From positions 1 to 64,000 of the forward strand of contig QXCR01000147.1 of assembly GCA_004380135.1 (NCBI GenBank): a stretch of DNA of 64,000 bases. The letters run 5' to 3'. This DNA is from Stemphylium vesicarium. Lineage: Eukaryota; Ascomycota; Dothideomycetes; Pleosporales; Pleosporaceae. Numbering within the stretch: position 1 is the stretch's first letter; each line of letters opens with the position of its first letter. Positions 54,905-64,000 of this stretch are shown here, one piece after another. Position numbers and translations under genes: made by a program. The notes under the pieces are model-generated. The model searched no databases. It was not told where the DNA came from and was given only the letters and a program-made list of their open reading frames with translations.

Positions 54905-55891
54905 GGGTGGTTTCTAATAAAGTAAGTAGGTGAGTAAGAGGACCTCAAATGCGAGACGATATCAACCTCTCGATCCTTTTACGGAGGCTTCTTCTTGGAT
55001 CCGGATGCTTTTCAAATTCATCCGTGCCGTGTTCCTTACTACTCCGAATGCACAACGACTCCACAGGCGGTGTGTATGATAATTACAAACATCGTGTTCG
55101 CGGTGTAAGCATTCAAGAAGCATAGATCTCGGACACCAAAAGGTCCTTCTGATCTGTTCGGGCCTGTTGCTGTCAGGGTCTTAGCGCATCGTACAGCCCA
55201 TCTTACAGCCGAGCCTCATGAACGATCGGCCCTTTTAGTAACGTAGTGAGTCCTTGTAATTTTCGTAATGACGGTATTGAGCGTTGCGCGCATGTGACTT
55301 GGTATACGAATGTGTACGCGGCTAGCGTCAGGGGTTCTGGTGGAGGCTCTCCAGTAGCAGGCAAGTGGAATTGTATGCTACGAATGGAGATCGAAGATTA
55401 TGATTGGCCCTATCCTTGACAGGCACTGGAAGCGCACCGAGCGCCGAGTAATAGTCTCGTCAGTGAACTGCACTTCGCAATAGGAGATCAGTTTAGGCAT
55501 GGAAACATTGCCGGCGAGATGTACCACGCAGTCTTGTAGCAGCTTCAAAAGCCGCGTATCGTGAATATCCACTTTTGGGCAACGTGCGAGGCTGGACCGT
55601 TGATGACATGTGCGCTGCTCCAGATCAGCTCTGGACTGGAGCAAGAGTTTCAAGATATAAAGGATGGCTTTGATCGACAGATAGACACCAGTAATTGCAA
55701 CCCAATCGCTAAGGACTATTCCAGCAGACTTTGATCTGTTTCCTTCGTTTTCCGTAATACCAGAAATAGTACATTCGTTCAGGTCAGTGGTTGTGATAGT
55801 ACCAATGACTGTTTGGTCAACGGGACTACGATAATCTGGTCAAGTCAAGTCTAACCTTACTTCAGTCCTTACCTTTAGGAAAGCGACAATC
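54905..55891. promoter_or_regulatory. Divergent promoter region P450 / PKS
   Basis: A gap of 987 bp separates the start codons of two cluster genes. No supported ORF. It presumably holds the binding sites of a cluster regulator, but I could not single out a repeated palindrome. Confidence 0.45.
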
Positions 55892-58800
55892 ATGTCGTCA
55901 TTTTCGTCTACCGATGAGCCCATTGCTATCATTGGAATGTCATGCAGGTTTCCAGGCGGCTGCAACACTCCCTCGAGGCTCTGGGAATTGCTACGAGAGC
56001 CGCGTGATGTGGTGAGGCCGTTCGATGCGAAAAGGTTCAACTTGGAGCGATTTTACCATCCCGATGGCGAGACACATGGAGCCACGGATGTCAAGGGAAA
56101 GTCGTACCTCTTAGAAGAAGACAACCGTCTCTTTGATGCAGGCTTCTTCGCCATCAGCCCGGTCGAAGCGGCCGGCATGGACCCCCAGCAACGACTCTTG
56201 CTAGAGACGACGTATGAGGCGTGCGAGAGCGCTGGTATCACCCTGGAGCAGCTCAGGGGATCACTGACCTCGGTGCACGTCGGTGTCATGACCAATGACT
56301 ATGCAGTCATCCAAGCTCGCGATACCGAGACGTTGCCCAAATACAATGCCACAGGCACCGCCAACAGTATTCTTTCCAACCGCGTCTCGTACGTTTTCGA
56401 TCTCAAAGGCCCTTCAGCAACCATCGACACAGCATGCTCCAGCTCCCTTGTGGCACTCCACCACGCAGTGCAGGGCCTCCGCAACGGCGACAGCACCATG
56501 GCTGTTGTTGGTGGCACCAATCTCATTCTGGAGCCAACACCGTACATTGCTGAGTCGAAGCTGCACATGCTGTCACCAGATTCGCAGAGTCGAATGTGGG
56601 ACAAGACAGCAAACGGATACGCGCGGGGGGAAGGCATTGCCTCGCTGCTACTGAAGCCACTCAGTGCAGCTCAGCGGGACGGCGACCCTATCGAGGGCGT
56701 CATTCGTGCCACCGGAGTCAACTCGGACGGTATGAGTCCAGGTATCACGATGCCATTTGCACCGTCGCAAGCGGCATTGATCCGGCACGTCTATCGTCGT
56801 GCAGGCCTTGACCCCATGCGCGATCCGCCGCAATACTTTGAATGCCATGGCACAGGCACCCAAGCCGGAGACCCAGTCGAAGCGCGGGCTGTATTTGAGG
56901 CTTTCTACCGTGACGGCGAGACAGGAGAAGCCAAGAAGGAGCCACAGACGATGCACGTTGGGTCCGTTAAAACAGTCATCGGGCATTTGGAAGGTTGTGC
57001 TGGCCTGGCAGGTGTTATCAAGGTACTTCTTGCACTGAAGCACCAAACCATACCGCCCAACATGCACTTCAATGAGCTCAACCCCAAGATCGCACCCTAC
57101 TATGGCGCCGGTGCGTTGGTCATCCCGACGCGGCCGCTGCCGTGGCCCAAGCCGCCCGCCAGCTCACCCATGCGAGCCAGCGTCAACAGCTTCGGGTTCG
57201 GCGGCACGAATGCGCATGTCATAATCGAGAGCTTGCCAAGGAATGAAGAAGCCGATTCGCACGTCGTAGGCCAAGATGCCGGGAGCGGCGTCGTAGGGCC
57301 ACTACTCTTGTCAGCAACCTCCGGACCGGCATTACTGCGCAATGTGCAGGCTCATATGGCGCATCTGCAGGCCAACGAGGACATTGCGCTGGAAGACGTA
57401 AGCTGGGTGCTGCAGACACGGCGGACGACGCATCGTGTGCGGGCTTCTTTCGCGGGTGCAACGCGGCAGCAACTGCTCGATTCCATGGCACAGTTTGTCG
57501 AGAAACACGCCAAGGTCGGCACCAAGGGGGGTGACATAGGCAGCGTCGCGCGCCTGTTGCAGCCCAAAGAAGTAGCTGGGACATTGGGAATCTTCACAGG
57601 GCAGGGTGCGCAGTGGGCCACCATGGGCCGCGAGTTGCTGCATTCCAGTCCGCTGTTCCGTCAGAGCCTGGAGGCGTGCGAGGCCGTGTTGCGCGATGGA
57701 CTGCTTCCAGGCGACGCGCCCGAGTGGACGCTGATAGAAGAGCTCACCAAGGAGAAGGGCCAGTCACGTGTTGCAGAGGCAGGCGTATCGCAGCCGCTCT
57801 GTACGGCGCTGCAAGTGGCATTGGTCGACATGCTTACTGCTGCTGGTGTCAAGCTCGATGCCGTCGTGGGCCACTCGTCGGGTGAGATTGCGGCAACGTA
57901 TGCAGCGGGTATCATCTCGCGGCGGGCGGCTATGCAGATCGCCTACTACCGTGGTTTATACGCGCCCCTCTGCCGGGGCGCGGGCGGACAACGAGGAGGC
58001 ATGTTGGCTGTTGGATTGTCCATGGAGGCGGCCAAGCGCTTTTGTCACCAGCCCGCCTACGACGGTCGGCTAGTGGTGGCGGCCAGCAACGGCCCGCAGA
58101 GCTGCACCCTATCCGGCGACGTAGATGCTGTCGTCGAGGCCAAGGAGCAACTTGACAGCGAGCAGACGTTCGCCCGCCAGCTGCTTGTCGACACGGCCTA
58201 CCACTCGCATCATATGGAGGCATGCGCCGACAAGTATCTGCGTTCTTTGGCTGCCTGCGACATTGATGTCAAGCAACCAAAGCCAGAGTGCGTGTGGAAC
58301 TCCAGTGTGCGTGGCGACACGCGATTACTCTTGTGCGGCGGGGACTTGAACTCGCTCAAGGGCCCTTACTGGGTTGCCAACATGGTGCAGACGGTCAAGT
58401 TCTCGCAGGCTGTCGAGTCGTCCATCTGGCATGGTGGGCCGTGGGATCTGACTGTCGAGATCGGGCCGCATGCCGCTCTCAAAGGCCCCACGGAGCAGAC
58501 GCTAAAGGCTGCCTACGGCTCTGCCGCCCGCTACACGTCGCTTCTGCAGCGCAATGTCAACGACGTTGCAGCCTTCCAGACTGCCATTGGCCTCATCTGG
58601 TCTCAGCTGGGGCCGTCGCACGTCGACTTTGCAGGCTATCGCAACAGTTTCTATGAGTGCCCCCAGCCTTGCCCGCCGCTATCGCCCATACTTGGCAGGC
58701 TGCCAACATACTCGTGGGATCACGACAAGGTCTACTGGCGGGAATCGCGTACCTCGGCGCGCCATCGCACAAGTCGCCATGGCGGCCATGAACTGCTGGG

Positions 58801-61800
58801 CCGTCGCGTCGCCGACGACAATGAGCGAGAGCTGCGATGGCGCAACGTCCTCAAGTTGGGCGAAATGCCCTGGCTGAGCGGTCACGACGTGCTGGGCCAG
58901 GTACTCCTGCCGGGCGCCGCATACGTTTCGCTTGCGGCAGAGGCAGCACAGGACCTGGCTGCAACAACTGCCCCAGGACTGTCTATCCAACAGATCTCAG
59001 TGGAGCATGTCGATTTGCTCTGCCCACTTGTTGTGCCGGATAACAAGGACGGCGTGGAGACGTTGTTCACTGCTCACGTGATTTCTGCCGGCACCCGTGC
59101 TGCAACGGCCCGCCCCGTTGTGCATGCGCGCTTTGCCTATTACGTGTGCCAGAACGAGGCGGCAGGCGCCATGATGCATACCTGCACCGGAACCCTCACG
59201 ATACATCTCGGTCACGCTTCAGACGATGCATCTACCCTGCCGCCCCGACCCCCCGTCCCTGAGAATGTCGTCCAGGTCGAGCGCGAGCCCGTCTATGACA
59301 TGTTCCGTTCCATTGGCCTCAATTACACAGGTGCCTTCGATGCCATCACCGACAGCCGACGCTGCCTCGGCTACGCTGCTGCTACCGCCGTCTGGCCTTC
59401 CGACTCCCCCATGTCACGTTCACACTCACAATACGTCCTGCACCCCGCCATTCTGGATGTCGCCTTTCAGTCCTTGTTTGTCGCTCATGTCCACCCTTCT
59501 ACCAGAAAGCTCACATCAGCTCTGCTGCCGTCGCATATCGATCGCGTCACTATCAATTTCAATGTTTCTCGCCATGCTGACGACGACGCTGTTACAAAGT
59601 GCAACTTCGATGCCTGGGTTGTCTCGTCAACGCCCACAAAACTTGACGGCGACATCACCATCTACCATGCCCCATCAGATTGTCCCTTTGTCCAGGTTGA
59701 AGGCCTTTGTACACGCTCAGCTGGCGGCGGCCAGAGCGCCTCTCTCGACAAGCACATCTTCTTGAAGACTGTGCACGGCCACGATGCCTCTCTTGGAGGT
59801 CTAGTCCTGCCACCGCGCGACTCTGCCAAGGACGCTCATGTCCTACGCGCCAATGTAGCCATGGAGCGCCTTGCCTTGTTCTACATGCAGCGCGCTCTGG
59901 ACGACATCAAGCCCCAAGAGCGGAGCACACTGTCTCCCTCTCAGCAACAGGCGCTCCAGGCATTTGAGCAGCACGTGGAAGCGGTCCGCCAGGACGAGTC
60001 CCCGTTTTTGAATAGCGAATGGCTCTCTGATGACGAGCATCGCGTCTTGATTGATCGTGTAATTGACAGCGAGCATCCTGATCCCAACTCCCTCGGGCTG
60101 AAACTGGTGCATGCTGTTGGTGTTCAACTACCACAGCTGATACGCGGCCATACGCAACTCCATGACATCTCTTACAAACCACGAGAAGAAGATGAGCCGC
60201 TTGAGCTCAACAAGTATCTACCTCCGGCCTCGCAGCTTACGAGTCATGCAATCGGCCAGCTACTGAAGCAGATTACCTTCAAGTTCCCGCGCTGCACCAT
60301 GCTGGAGATTAGCACCAGATTGGGCGACACCACTACAACACAGAGCATCCTGGACGCAGTTGATAATCAGTACGACTCCTACACATACACCCACGCCTCT
60401 TTGGATGCCTTCCCCATTGCAGCCGCTGAGCTTGCCGATAAGGAGAGGATCATGTACAAGGCCCTAGATTTGGACACCGACTTAGAAATCCAGGGGTTCA
60501 GCTCCAGCGCATACCACGTCGTCATCGCAGCTCACACATTCTCCGCTCGCCCTACCAGCAAGATGACTTTAGAGGAGACTTTACAGAAAGCTCGAACTCT
60601 CTTGTGTCCTGGTGGCTATCTAGTGTTATCAGCAATCACTGGGACGCATAGCATGGTAGGCAGCCTTTTGTCCGGTGGTGAGCCAATCTTCCCAACGGTT
60701 GAGTGGCATAGCTTGCTGCGCCGCTCAGGCTTCTCTGGCGCCCAGACCGTATTCTATGACAACCCGGACGAGAGCAGGCATGTTCATTCGTGTATCGTCA
60801 GTAGGGCTGTCAGCGACGACTTCTTGCGACTGCTCAAACCCCTCACAATTGCACTGGAGCCCACAAATCCACTACTCATCATCGGAGGACGCAGCTTGTA
60901 TAGCAGCAGAATGATCGACGAGATCACACCTCTCCTGCCGTCAAGATGGCAGCAATCTGGACAAGTGAAAATCGTCCCCAGCATCGACGAGCTTGCTCTA
61001 GAGGAAGAAGATGGTACCATGGATGTTCTGTGCCTACAAGACGTGGATGGCTCTTTGTTTGCAAAGCTGCCCATTAGCGAAGTTCGACTTCAGAAGCTTC
61101 AGCAGTTGCTCACGTCGGCCAGGAACCTACTGTGGGTGACGGGCGCGGGCGCTTCCTACAGTCCACGAGCCGGTATGATTCGTGGCGTGGCACGCGTAGT
61201 ACCGGTAGAGATGCCGCACCTCACAATGCAGGTACTTGGGCTCGAGCTTGAAACCGGCCGTGGCAATGCTGCTTTAGATGCACGTCGCAGTGTGGAGGCA
61301 CTTTTGCGACTTCAACACATGGTTGCAATCAAGAACAAGTCTGAAACTGACACCATGTTGTGGACCAACGAACCCGAGTATGAAGTGCTTGCTGAAGGCA
61401 GCGTTGTAATCCCGCGCATCATGCCAGACACAAATTTGGATGAGCGCCACAACGCCAAAACCAGATCAATCGTCAAGACCGTCGATGCATCCAACATATC
61501 TGTGCAAGCCACCATTCCAGAAGGGTCCTCCAAGATGAGATTGGAAACTGTTGAGCATCTGTCGCCTCTATCGTCATTGGCTTCAGATGGAGGCGTCCAG
61601 GCTCACGTCCGCGTCCACTACGCCATCCATATCCCTTCATATGCCCAGCCCGGCCCAGGAATATACCTATTCTGTGGAAAACTGGAACGTGGACAGCAAG
61701 ACCAAGTTGTGATGGGTCTTAGCGGCAGCAACACTTCAAGATTACTCTTGCAGCGGGACGCGTTGGCCGTTGTCGATTCCTCACTCTGTACGCCCGTAGC

Positions 61801-64000
61801 TTTGGAGGCCGTCGCGAATGAGCTGCTGCGATATGCCCTGGTCAGTGAAGCACAGTCAGTCGTGGCTTCTCATTCGGGAGCTCCCGTGACATTGCTCCTT
61901 CTGGAGCCTGAGCAGCACGTTGCAGCACAAGTTCAGACAGAGCTCGCTCAAAGCGGCCATCGCGTCTACTGCGCCTCGTCTCGGATTGATGCCCACGTGC
62001 CCAAGGATTGGGTCCAGATCCACGCCAACATGTCGAAACGAATGGTTATGCAGTATCTTCCATCGCGCGATATTGGTCTTTTCGTCGATTGCTCCCAGTA
62101 TGGACGTCACACGCACGGCACTGAGTCGCTACAGGCCTGTCTACCATCTACTTGCAAAGTGAGTAAACTGGACGGCAACCTCCTACAGACGACCCTGAAC
62201 AACAATGGCATACCTTTGAAGACTTTGCTCGAAAATGTAAGCCTGAAGATTGAGGACACGCAGTTCACCTCTGAGCCACACAGCAACTGCAATATTGTTG
62301 CAGCGCCTGACTTGGCCAGTGCTGATTCCAGCACTCACGTGCACCAGCGGTACATAACAGACTGGCGTAATCTGAAAGCACTTCCTCTGACCGTGAAGCC
62401 CCTCGATGAAGGACCACTGAATTTGTTACGATCGGATCGCACCTATCTCTTGGTGGGTGGTTCCGGGGGATTGGGACTTTCTCTTTGTCAATGGATGATC
62501 CGCCAGGGAGCCAGATACCTCGTCGTCACTAGCCGCAACCCCAAGGTAGATCCAGAACTACAAAGGGCGGCCGATCACGCTGGAGCGACTGTACGAGTGA
62601 TGGCCATGGATGCCACGATGCGTAATCAGGTCGTTGCCACGGTGAACAAAGTGCGCGAAACAATGCCCCCTATTGCCGGCGTTTGCAACCTGTCTATGGT
62701 ACTCCATGACAAGATGTTCCTCGACATGACCGCTCGACAGCTCAATGGCACCTTGGAAGCCAAAGTCATTGGAACAGAGATCCTCGATGAAATTTTCGAC
62801 AGTGCAGATGCAGATGCAGGCCATCCACCACTCGACTTCCTCATTCTGACTTCGTCGACAGCAAGCACCGTCGGAAACGTAGGCCAAGCCAATTATCATG
62901 CTGCTAATTTGTTCATGGCTGCAATTGTCGAGCGACGCCGTTCTTGTGGGCTCGCTGCTTCCGTCATTCACATTGGTTGGGTTGCTGACACTGGCTATGT
63001 AACCCGCTCCGACAGATATCACCTTCTGGAAGAGCACTTCCGCAGCATGCGGTTTATACCCCTGTCCGAGACGGATGTCCAGGATGCCTTTGCTCAGGCC
63101 ATGCGTGCAAGCAAGCCCCAACCTGATGCTGGCGCACTTCCCCACGCAGGTAGCCACGACATTACCATGGGGCTCGACCCACCGACGGAGCCCATGCAGC
63201 CCAACCAACAGAACAAGGCTATCTGGGTATCCAACCCGCGTCTTTTATCTTTGGCACCTTACACTGCGCTATCTGAATCATCGCAACAGCTCCAAGGGCG
63301 AGGACTCTCTGGTAGCAACGTCAAGGACCAAGTCGACGGGGCTGATACCGAAGAAGCAGCCGTAGCGATCGTCGCGCAGGCTTTTGCCACCAAGCTTGAG
63401 ACCATGCTGCAGCTACCAGTGGGCTCTGTACAGACAGATCTTGAGAGGCCCATTATTGACTTGGGCATCGACTCGCTAGTCGCTACGGAGATTCGTACGT
63501 GGTTTCTCAAAGACCTAGGTGCGGAAGTAGGCGTAGTGAAGATCCTCGGTGGAGACACTGTTCTGCAGATTTGCACGCAAGTGGCCAAGAAGTTGTTTGC
63601 GGACCGCAGCAGCAAGGATAGCAAGGAGGTCAAGGAAAGTCAAGAGATCAAGCAACCGAAAAGGCCTCTTGACCCTACGCCTGCTCCTACACCGGTCCTT
63701 GCTCCTACCCCTGCAAAGGTCGTTCCGACTCCTACAACTCTTGCTCCTATCCCGGTTGTTGCTGCCTCTTCAGAGCAGCCTTACCTATCTGATAACTTCA
63801 CAGCAAATGCTGGCGGTATCGGAGTTCGGACTCAATCCAGTACATCCTTATCTACCATGACACCGATGTCTGGATCCAGCACACCGTTGTCCACAAACCC
63901 ATCAACATCCAGATCTAGGACGCCACTGTCCATCATGCCATCACGATCTGTATCCAGATCACCGGTGTCTGGTAATAGCACTAGATTGACCCAGTCTCGC
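55892..64000 (+). CDS. Highly reducing polyketide synthase, probably PKS-NRPS hybrid (3' partial)
   Basis: One uninterrupted frame of 2703 codons runs off the window. KS: Cys182 in DTACSSS, His319 in HGTGT, His365 in GHLEG. AT: Ser662 in GHSSGE. DH: His998 in HDVLGQVLLPG and Asp1189 in LDVAFQ. MT region: motif I reads MLEISTRLGDTTT (from 1470), lacking the expected Gly-rich SAM loop. There is no enoyl-reductase NADPH motif between MT and KR. KR: GGSGGLG near 2189 and Tyr2335 in QANYHAAN. ACP: Ser2528 in GIDSL. Beyond about 2560 comes a Pro/Ser/Thr-rich linker. It builds a reduced polyketide, with enoyl reduction supplied by the trans-ER nearby. The ER0 layout and linker fit PKS-NRPS (or LovB-like) enzymes; a C-terminal carnitine acyltransferase fusion is the alternative. 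Confidence 0.93.
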   Translation, partial: MSSFSSTDEPIAIIGMSCRFPGGCNTPSRLWELLREPRDVVRPFDAKRFNLERFYHPDGETHGATDVKGKSYLLEEDNRLFDAGFFAISPVEAAGMDPQQRLLLETTYEACESAGITLEQLRGSLTSVHVGVMTNDYAVIQARDTETLPKYNATGTANSILSNRVSYVFDLKGPSATIDTACSSSLVALHHAVQGLRNGDSTMAVVGGTNLILEPTPYIAESKLHMLSPDSQSRMWDKTANGYARGEGIASLLLKPLSAAQRDGDPIEGVIRATGVNSDGMSPGITMPFAPSQAALIRHVYRRAGLDPMRDPPQYFECHGTGTQAGDPVEARAVFEAFYRDGETGEAKKEPQTMHVGSVKTVIGHLEGCAGLAGVIKVLLALKHQTIPPNMHFNELNPKIAPYYGAGALVIPTRPLPWPKPPASSPMRASVNSFGFGGTNAHVIIESLPRNEEADSHVVGQDAGSGVVGPLLLSATSGPALLRNVQAHMAHLQANEDIALEDVSWVLQTRRTTHRVRASFAGATRQQLLDSMAQFVEKHAKVGTKGGDIGSVARLLQPKEVAGTLGIFTGQGAQWATMGRELLHSSPLFRQSLEACEAVLRDGLLPGDAPEWTLIEELTKEKGQSRVAEAGVSQPLCTALQVALVDMLTAAGVKLDAVVGHSSGEIAATYAAGIISRRAAMQIAYYRGLYAPLCRGAGGQRGGMLAVGLSMEAAKRFCHQPAYDGRLVVAASNGPQSCTLSGDVDAVVEAKEQLDSEQTFARQLLVDTAYHSHHMEACADKYLRSLAACDIDVKQPKPECVWNSSVRGDTRLLLCGGDLNSLKGPYWVANMVQTVKFSQAVESSIWHGGPWDLTVEIGPHAALKGPTEQTLKAAYGSAARYTSLLQRNVNDVAAFQTAIGLIWSQLGPSHVDFAGYRNSFYECPQPCPPLSPILGRLPTYSWDHDKVYWRESRTSARHRTSRHGGHELLGRRVADDNERELRWRNVLKLGEMPWLSGHDVLGQVLLPGAAYVSLAAEAAQDLAATTAPGLSIQQISVEHVDLLCPLVVPDNKDGVETLFTAHVISAGTRAATARPVVHARFAYYVCQNEAAGAMMHTCTGTLTIHLGHASDDASTLPPRPPVPENVVQVEREPVYDMFRSIGLNYTGAFDAITDSRRCLGYAAATAVWPSDSPMSRSHSQYVLHPAILDVAFQSLFVAHVHPSTRKLTSALLPSHIDRVTINFNVSRHADDDAVTKCNFDAWVVSSTPTKLDGDITIYHAPSDCPFVQVEGLCTRSAGGGQSASLDKHIFLKTVHGHDASLGGLVLPPRDSAKDAHVLRANVAMERLALFYMQRALDDIKPQERSTLSPSQQQALQAFEQHVEAVRQDESPFLNSEWLSDDEHRVLIDRVIDSEHPDPNSLGLKLVHAVGVQLPQLIRGHTQLHDISYKPREEDEPLELNKYLPPASQLTSHAIGQLLKQITFKFPRCTMLEISTRLGDTTTTQSILDAVDNQYDSYTYTHASLDAFPIAAAELADKERIMYKALDLDTDLEIQGFSSSAYHVVIAAHTFSARPTSKMTLEETLQKARTLLCPGGYLVLSAITGTHSMVGSLLSGGEPIFPTVEWHSLLRRSGFSGAQTVFYDNPDESRHVHSCIVSRAVSDDFLRLLKPLTIALEPTNPLLIIGGRSLYSSRMIDEITPLLPSRWQQSGQVKIVPSIDELALEEEDGTMDVLCLQDVDGSLFAKLPISEVRLQKLQQLLTSARNLLWVTGAGASYSPRAGMIRGVARVVPVEMPHLTMQVLGLELETGRGNAALDARRSVEALLRLQHMVAIKNKSETDTMLWTNEPEYEVLAEGSVVIPRIMPDTNLDERHNAKTRSIVKTVDASNISVQATIPEGSSKMRLETVEHLSPLSSLASDGGVQAHVRVHYAIHIPSYAQPGPGIYLFCGKLERGQQDQVVMGLSGSNTSRLLLQRDALAVVDSSLCTPVALEAVANELLRYALVSEAQSVVASHSGAPVTLLLLEPEQHVAAQVQTELAQSGHRVYCASSRIDAHVPKDWVQIHANMSKRMVMQYLPSRDIGLFVDCSQYGRHTHGTESLQACLPSTCKVSKLDGNLLQTTLNNNGIPLKTLLENVSLKIEDTQFTSEPHSNCNIVAAPDLASADSSTHVHQRYITDWRNLKALPLTVKPLDEGPLNLLRSDRTYLLVGGSGGLGLSLCQWMIRQGARYLVVTSRNPKVDPELQRAADHAGATVRVMAMDATMRNQVVATVNKVRETMPPIAGVCNLSMVLHDKMFLDMTARQLNGTLEAKVIGTEILDEIFDSADADAGHPPLDFLILTSSTASTVGNVGQANYHAANLFMAAIVERRRSCGLAASVIHIGWVADTGYVTRSDRYHLLEEHFRSMRFIPLSETDVQDAFAQAMRASKPQPDAGALPHAGSHDITMGLDPPTEPMQPNQQNKAIWVSNPRLLSLAPYTALSESSQQLQGRGLSGSNVKDQVDGADTEEAAVAIVAQAFATKLETMLQLPVGSVQTDLERPIIDLGIDSLVATEIRTWFLKDLGAEVGVVKILGGDTVLQICTQVAKKLFADRSSKDSKEVKESQEIKQPKRPLDPTPAPTPVLAPTPAKVVPTPTTLAPIPVVAASSEQPYLSDNFTANAGGIGVRTQSSTSLSTMTPMSGSSTPLSTNPSTSRSRTPLSIMPSRSVSRSPVSGNSTRLTQSR
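63646..64000 (+). repeat. Degenerate repeats coding the post-ACP Ser/Thr/Pro linker
   Basis: Within the PKS frame, Pro/Thr/Ala repeats (PTPAPTPVLAPTPA) are followed by Ser/Thr/Pro units with a loose SRSRTPLS / SGSSTPLS pattern, seen at DNA level as recurrent ACNCCNNTGTC(C/T) blocks near 63858, 63882, 63930 and 63960. It runs to the window edge, so its full length is unknown. Confidence 0.65.

Noticed and set aside
55378..55653. 91-codon minus-strand ORF in the PKS/P450 promoter
   Set aside because: Short, without domain, inside a divergent promoter.

Overview
The window is nuclear DNA of a filamentous ascomycete. Genes are compact, with introns of about 45-125 bp carrying GT/AG borders. Both strands are coding. 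The gene content includes Zn2Cys6 factors, SAT4/rhodopsin-type membrane proteins, several P450s and a fungal highly reducing polyketide synthase. Apparent C-to-T nonsense changes in relic genes fit a repeat-induced point mutation (RIP) history. Codon usage and gene types suit Dothideomycetes/Pleosporales, but that placement is inference. I saw no tRNA, rRNA or CRISPR array.

Layout. 0-8.2 kb is a sugar-linked neighbourhood: two paralogous type II membrane glycosyltransferase-like proteins (both minus), a four-exon triose-phosphate/nucleotide-sugar-type transporter and a UDP-glucose 6-dehydrogenase. 8.2-11.1 kb is gene-poor and holds a decayed gene with three in-frame stops and a small uncertain gene. 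11.3-20 kb is housekeeping: an Slh1/ASCC3 tandem helicase divergent from the R-SNARE Ykt6, then an uncharacterised protein. 20.5-23.2 kb has a SRPBCC-fold protein and a Zn2Cys6 regulator. 23.2-24.5 kb is an AT/TpA-rich island containing the remains of a small secreted-protein gene. 24.7-27.8 kb holds a P450 and an unknown acidic protein. 28.1-31.6 kb holds Arp6 and a mitochondrial ribosomal protein, probably mL50. 32.1-38.2 kb holds a rhodopsin-like membrane protein, an alpha/beta hydrolase and an NCS1 purine/cytosine permease. 39.5-43.2 kb holds a Tri3-like acyltransferase and a processive-type family-2 glycosyltransferase. 44.95-46.74 kb is a complete but dead pogo/Fot1-type transposon.

46.9 kb to the right edge is a biosynthetic gene cluster: an NmrA-like reductase, two P450s, a LovC-like trans-acting enoyl reductase and a large intron-free polyketide synthase (KS-AT-DH-MT-ER0-KR-ACP) that runs off the window. 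The synthase has no enoyl reductase of its own, so the trans-ER two genes away should supply that step. Its methyltransferase motif I looks degenerate. After the ACP comes a Ser/Thr/Pro-rich linker of the kind that joins PKS and NRPS halves, so the enzyme is probably a PKS-NRPS hybrid whose condensation domain lies just beyond the window. The P450s and the NmrA-like protein are the likely tailoring enzymes.

The most interesting parts are the PKS cluster with its odd MT and linker, the effector-like relic in the AT-rich island, and the transposon inserted in a palindromic TA site at the cluster edge.
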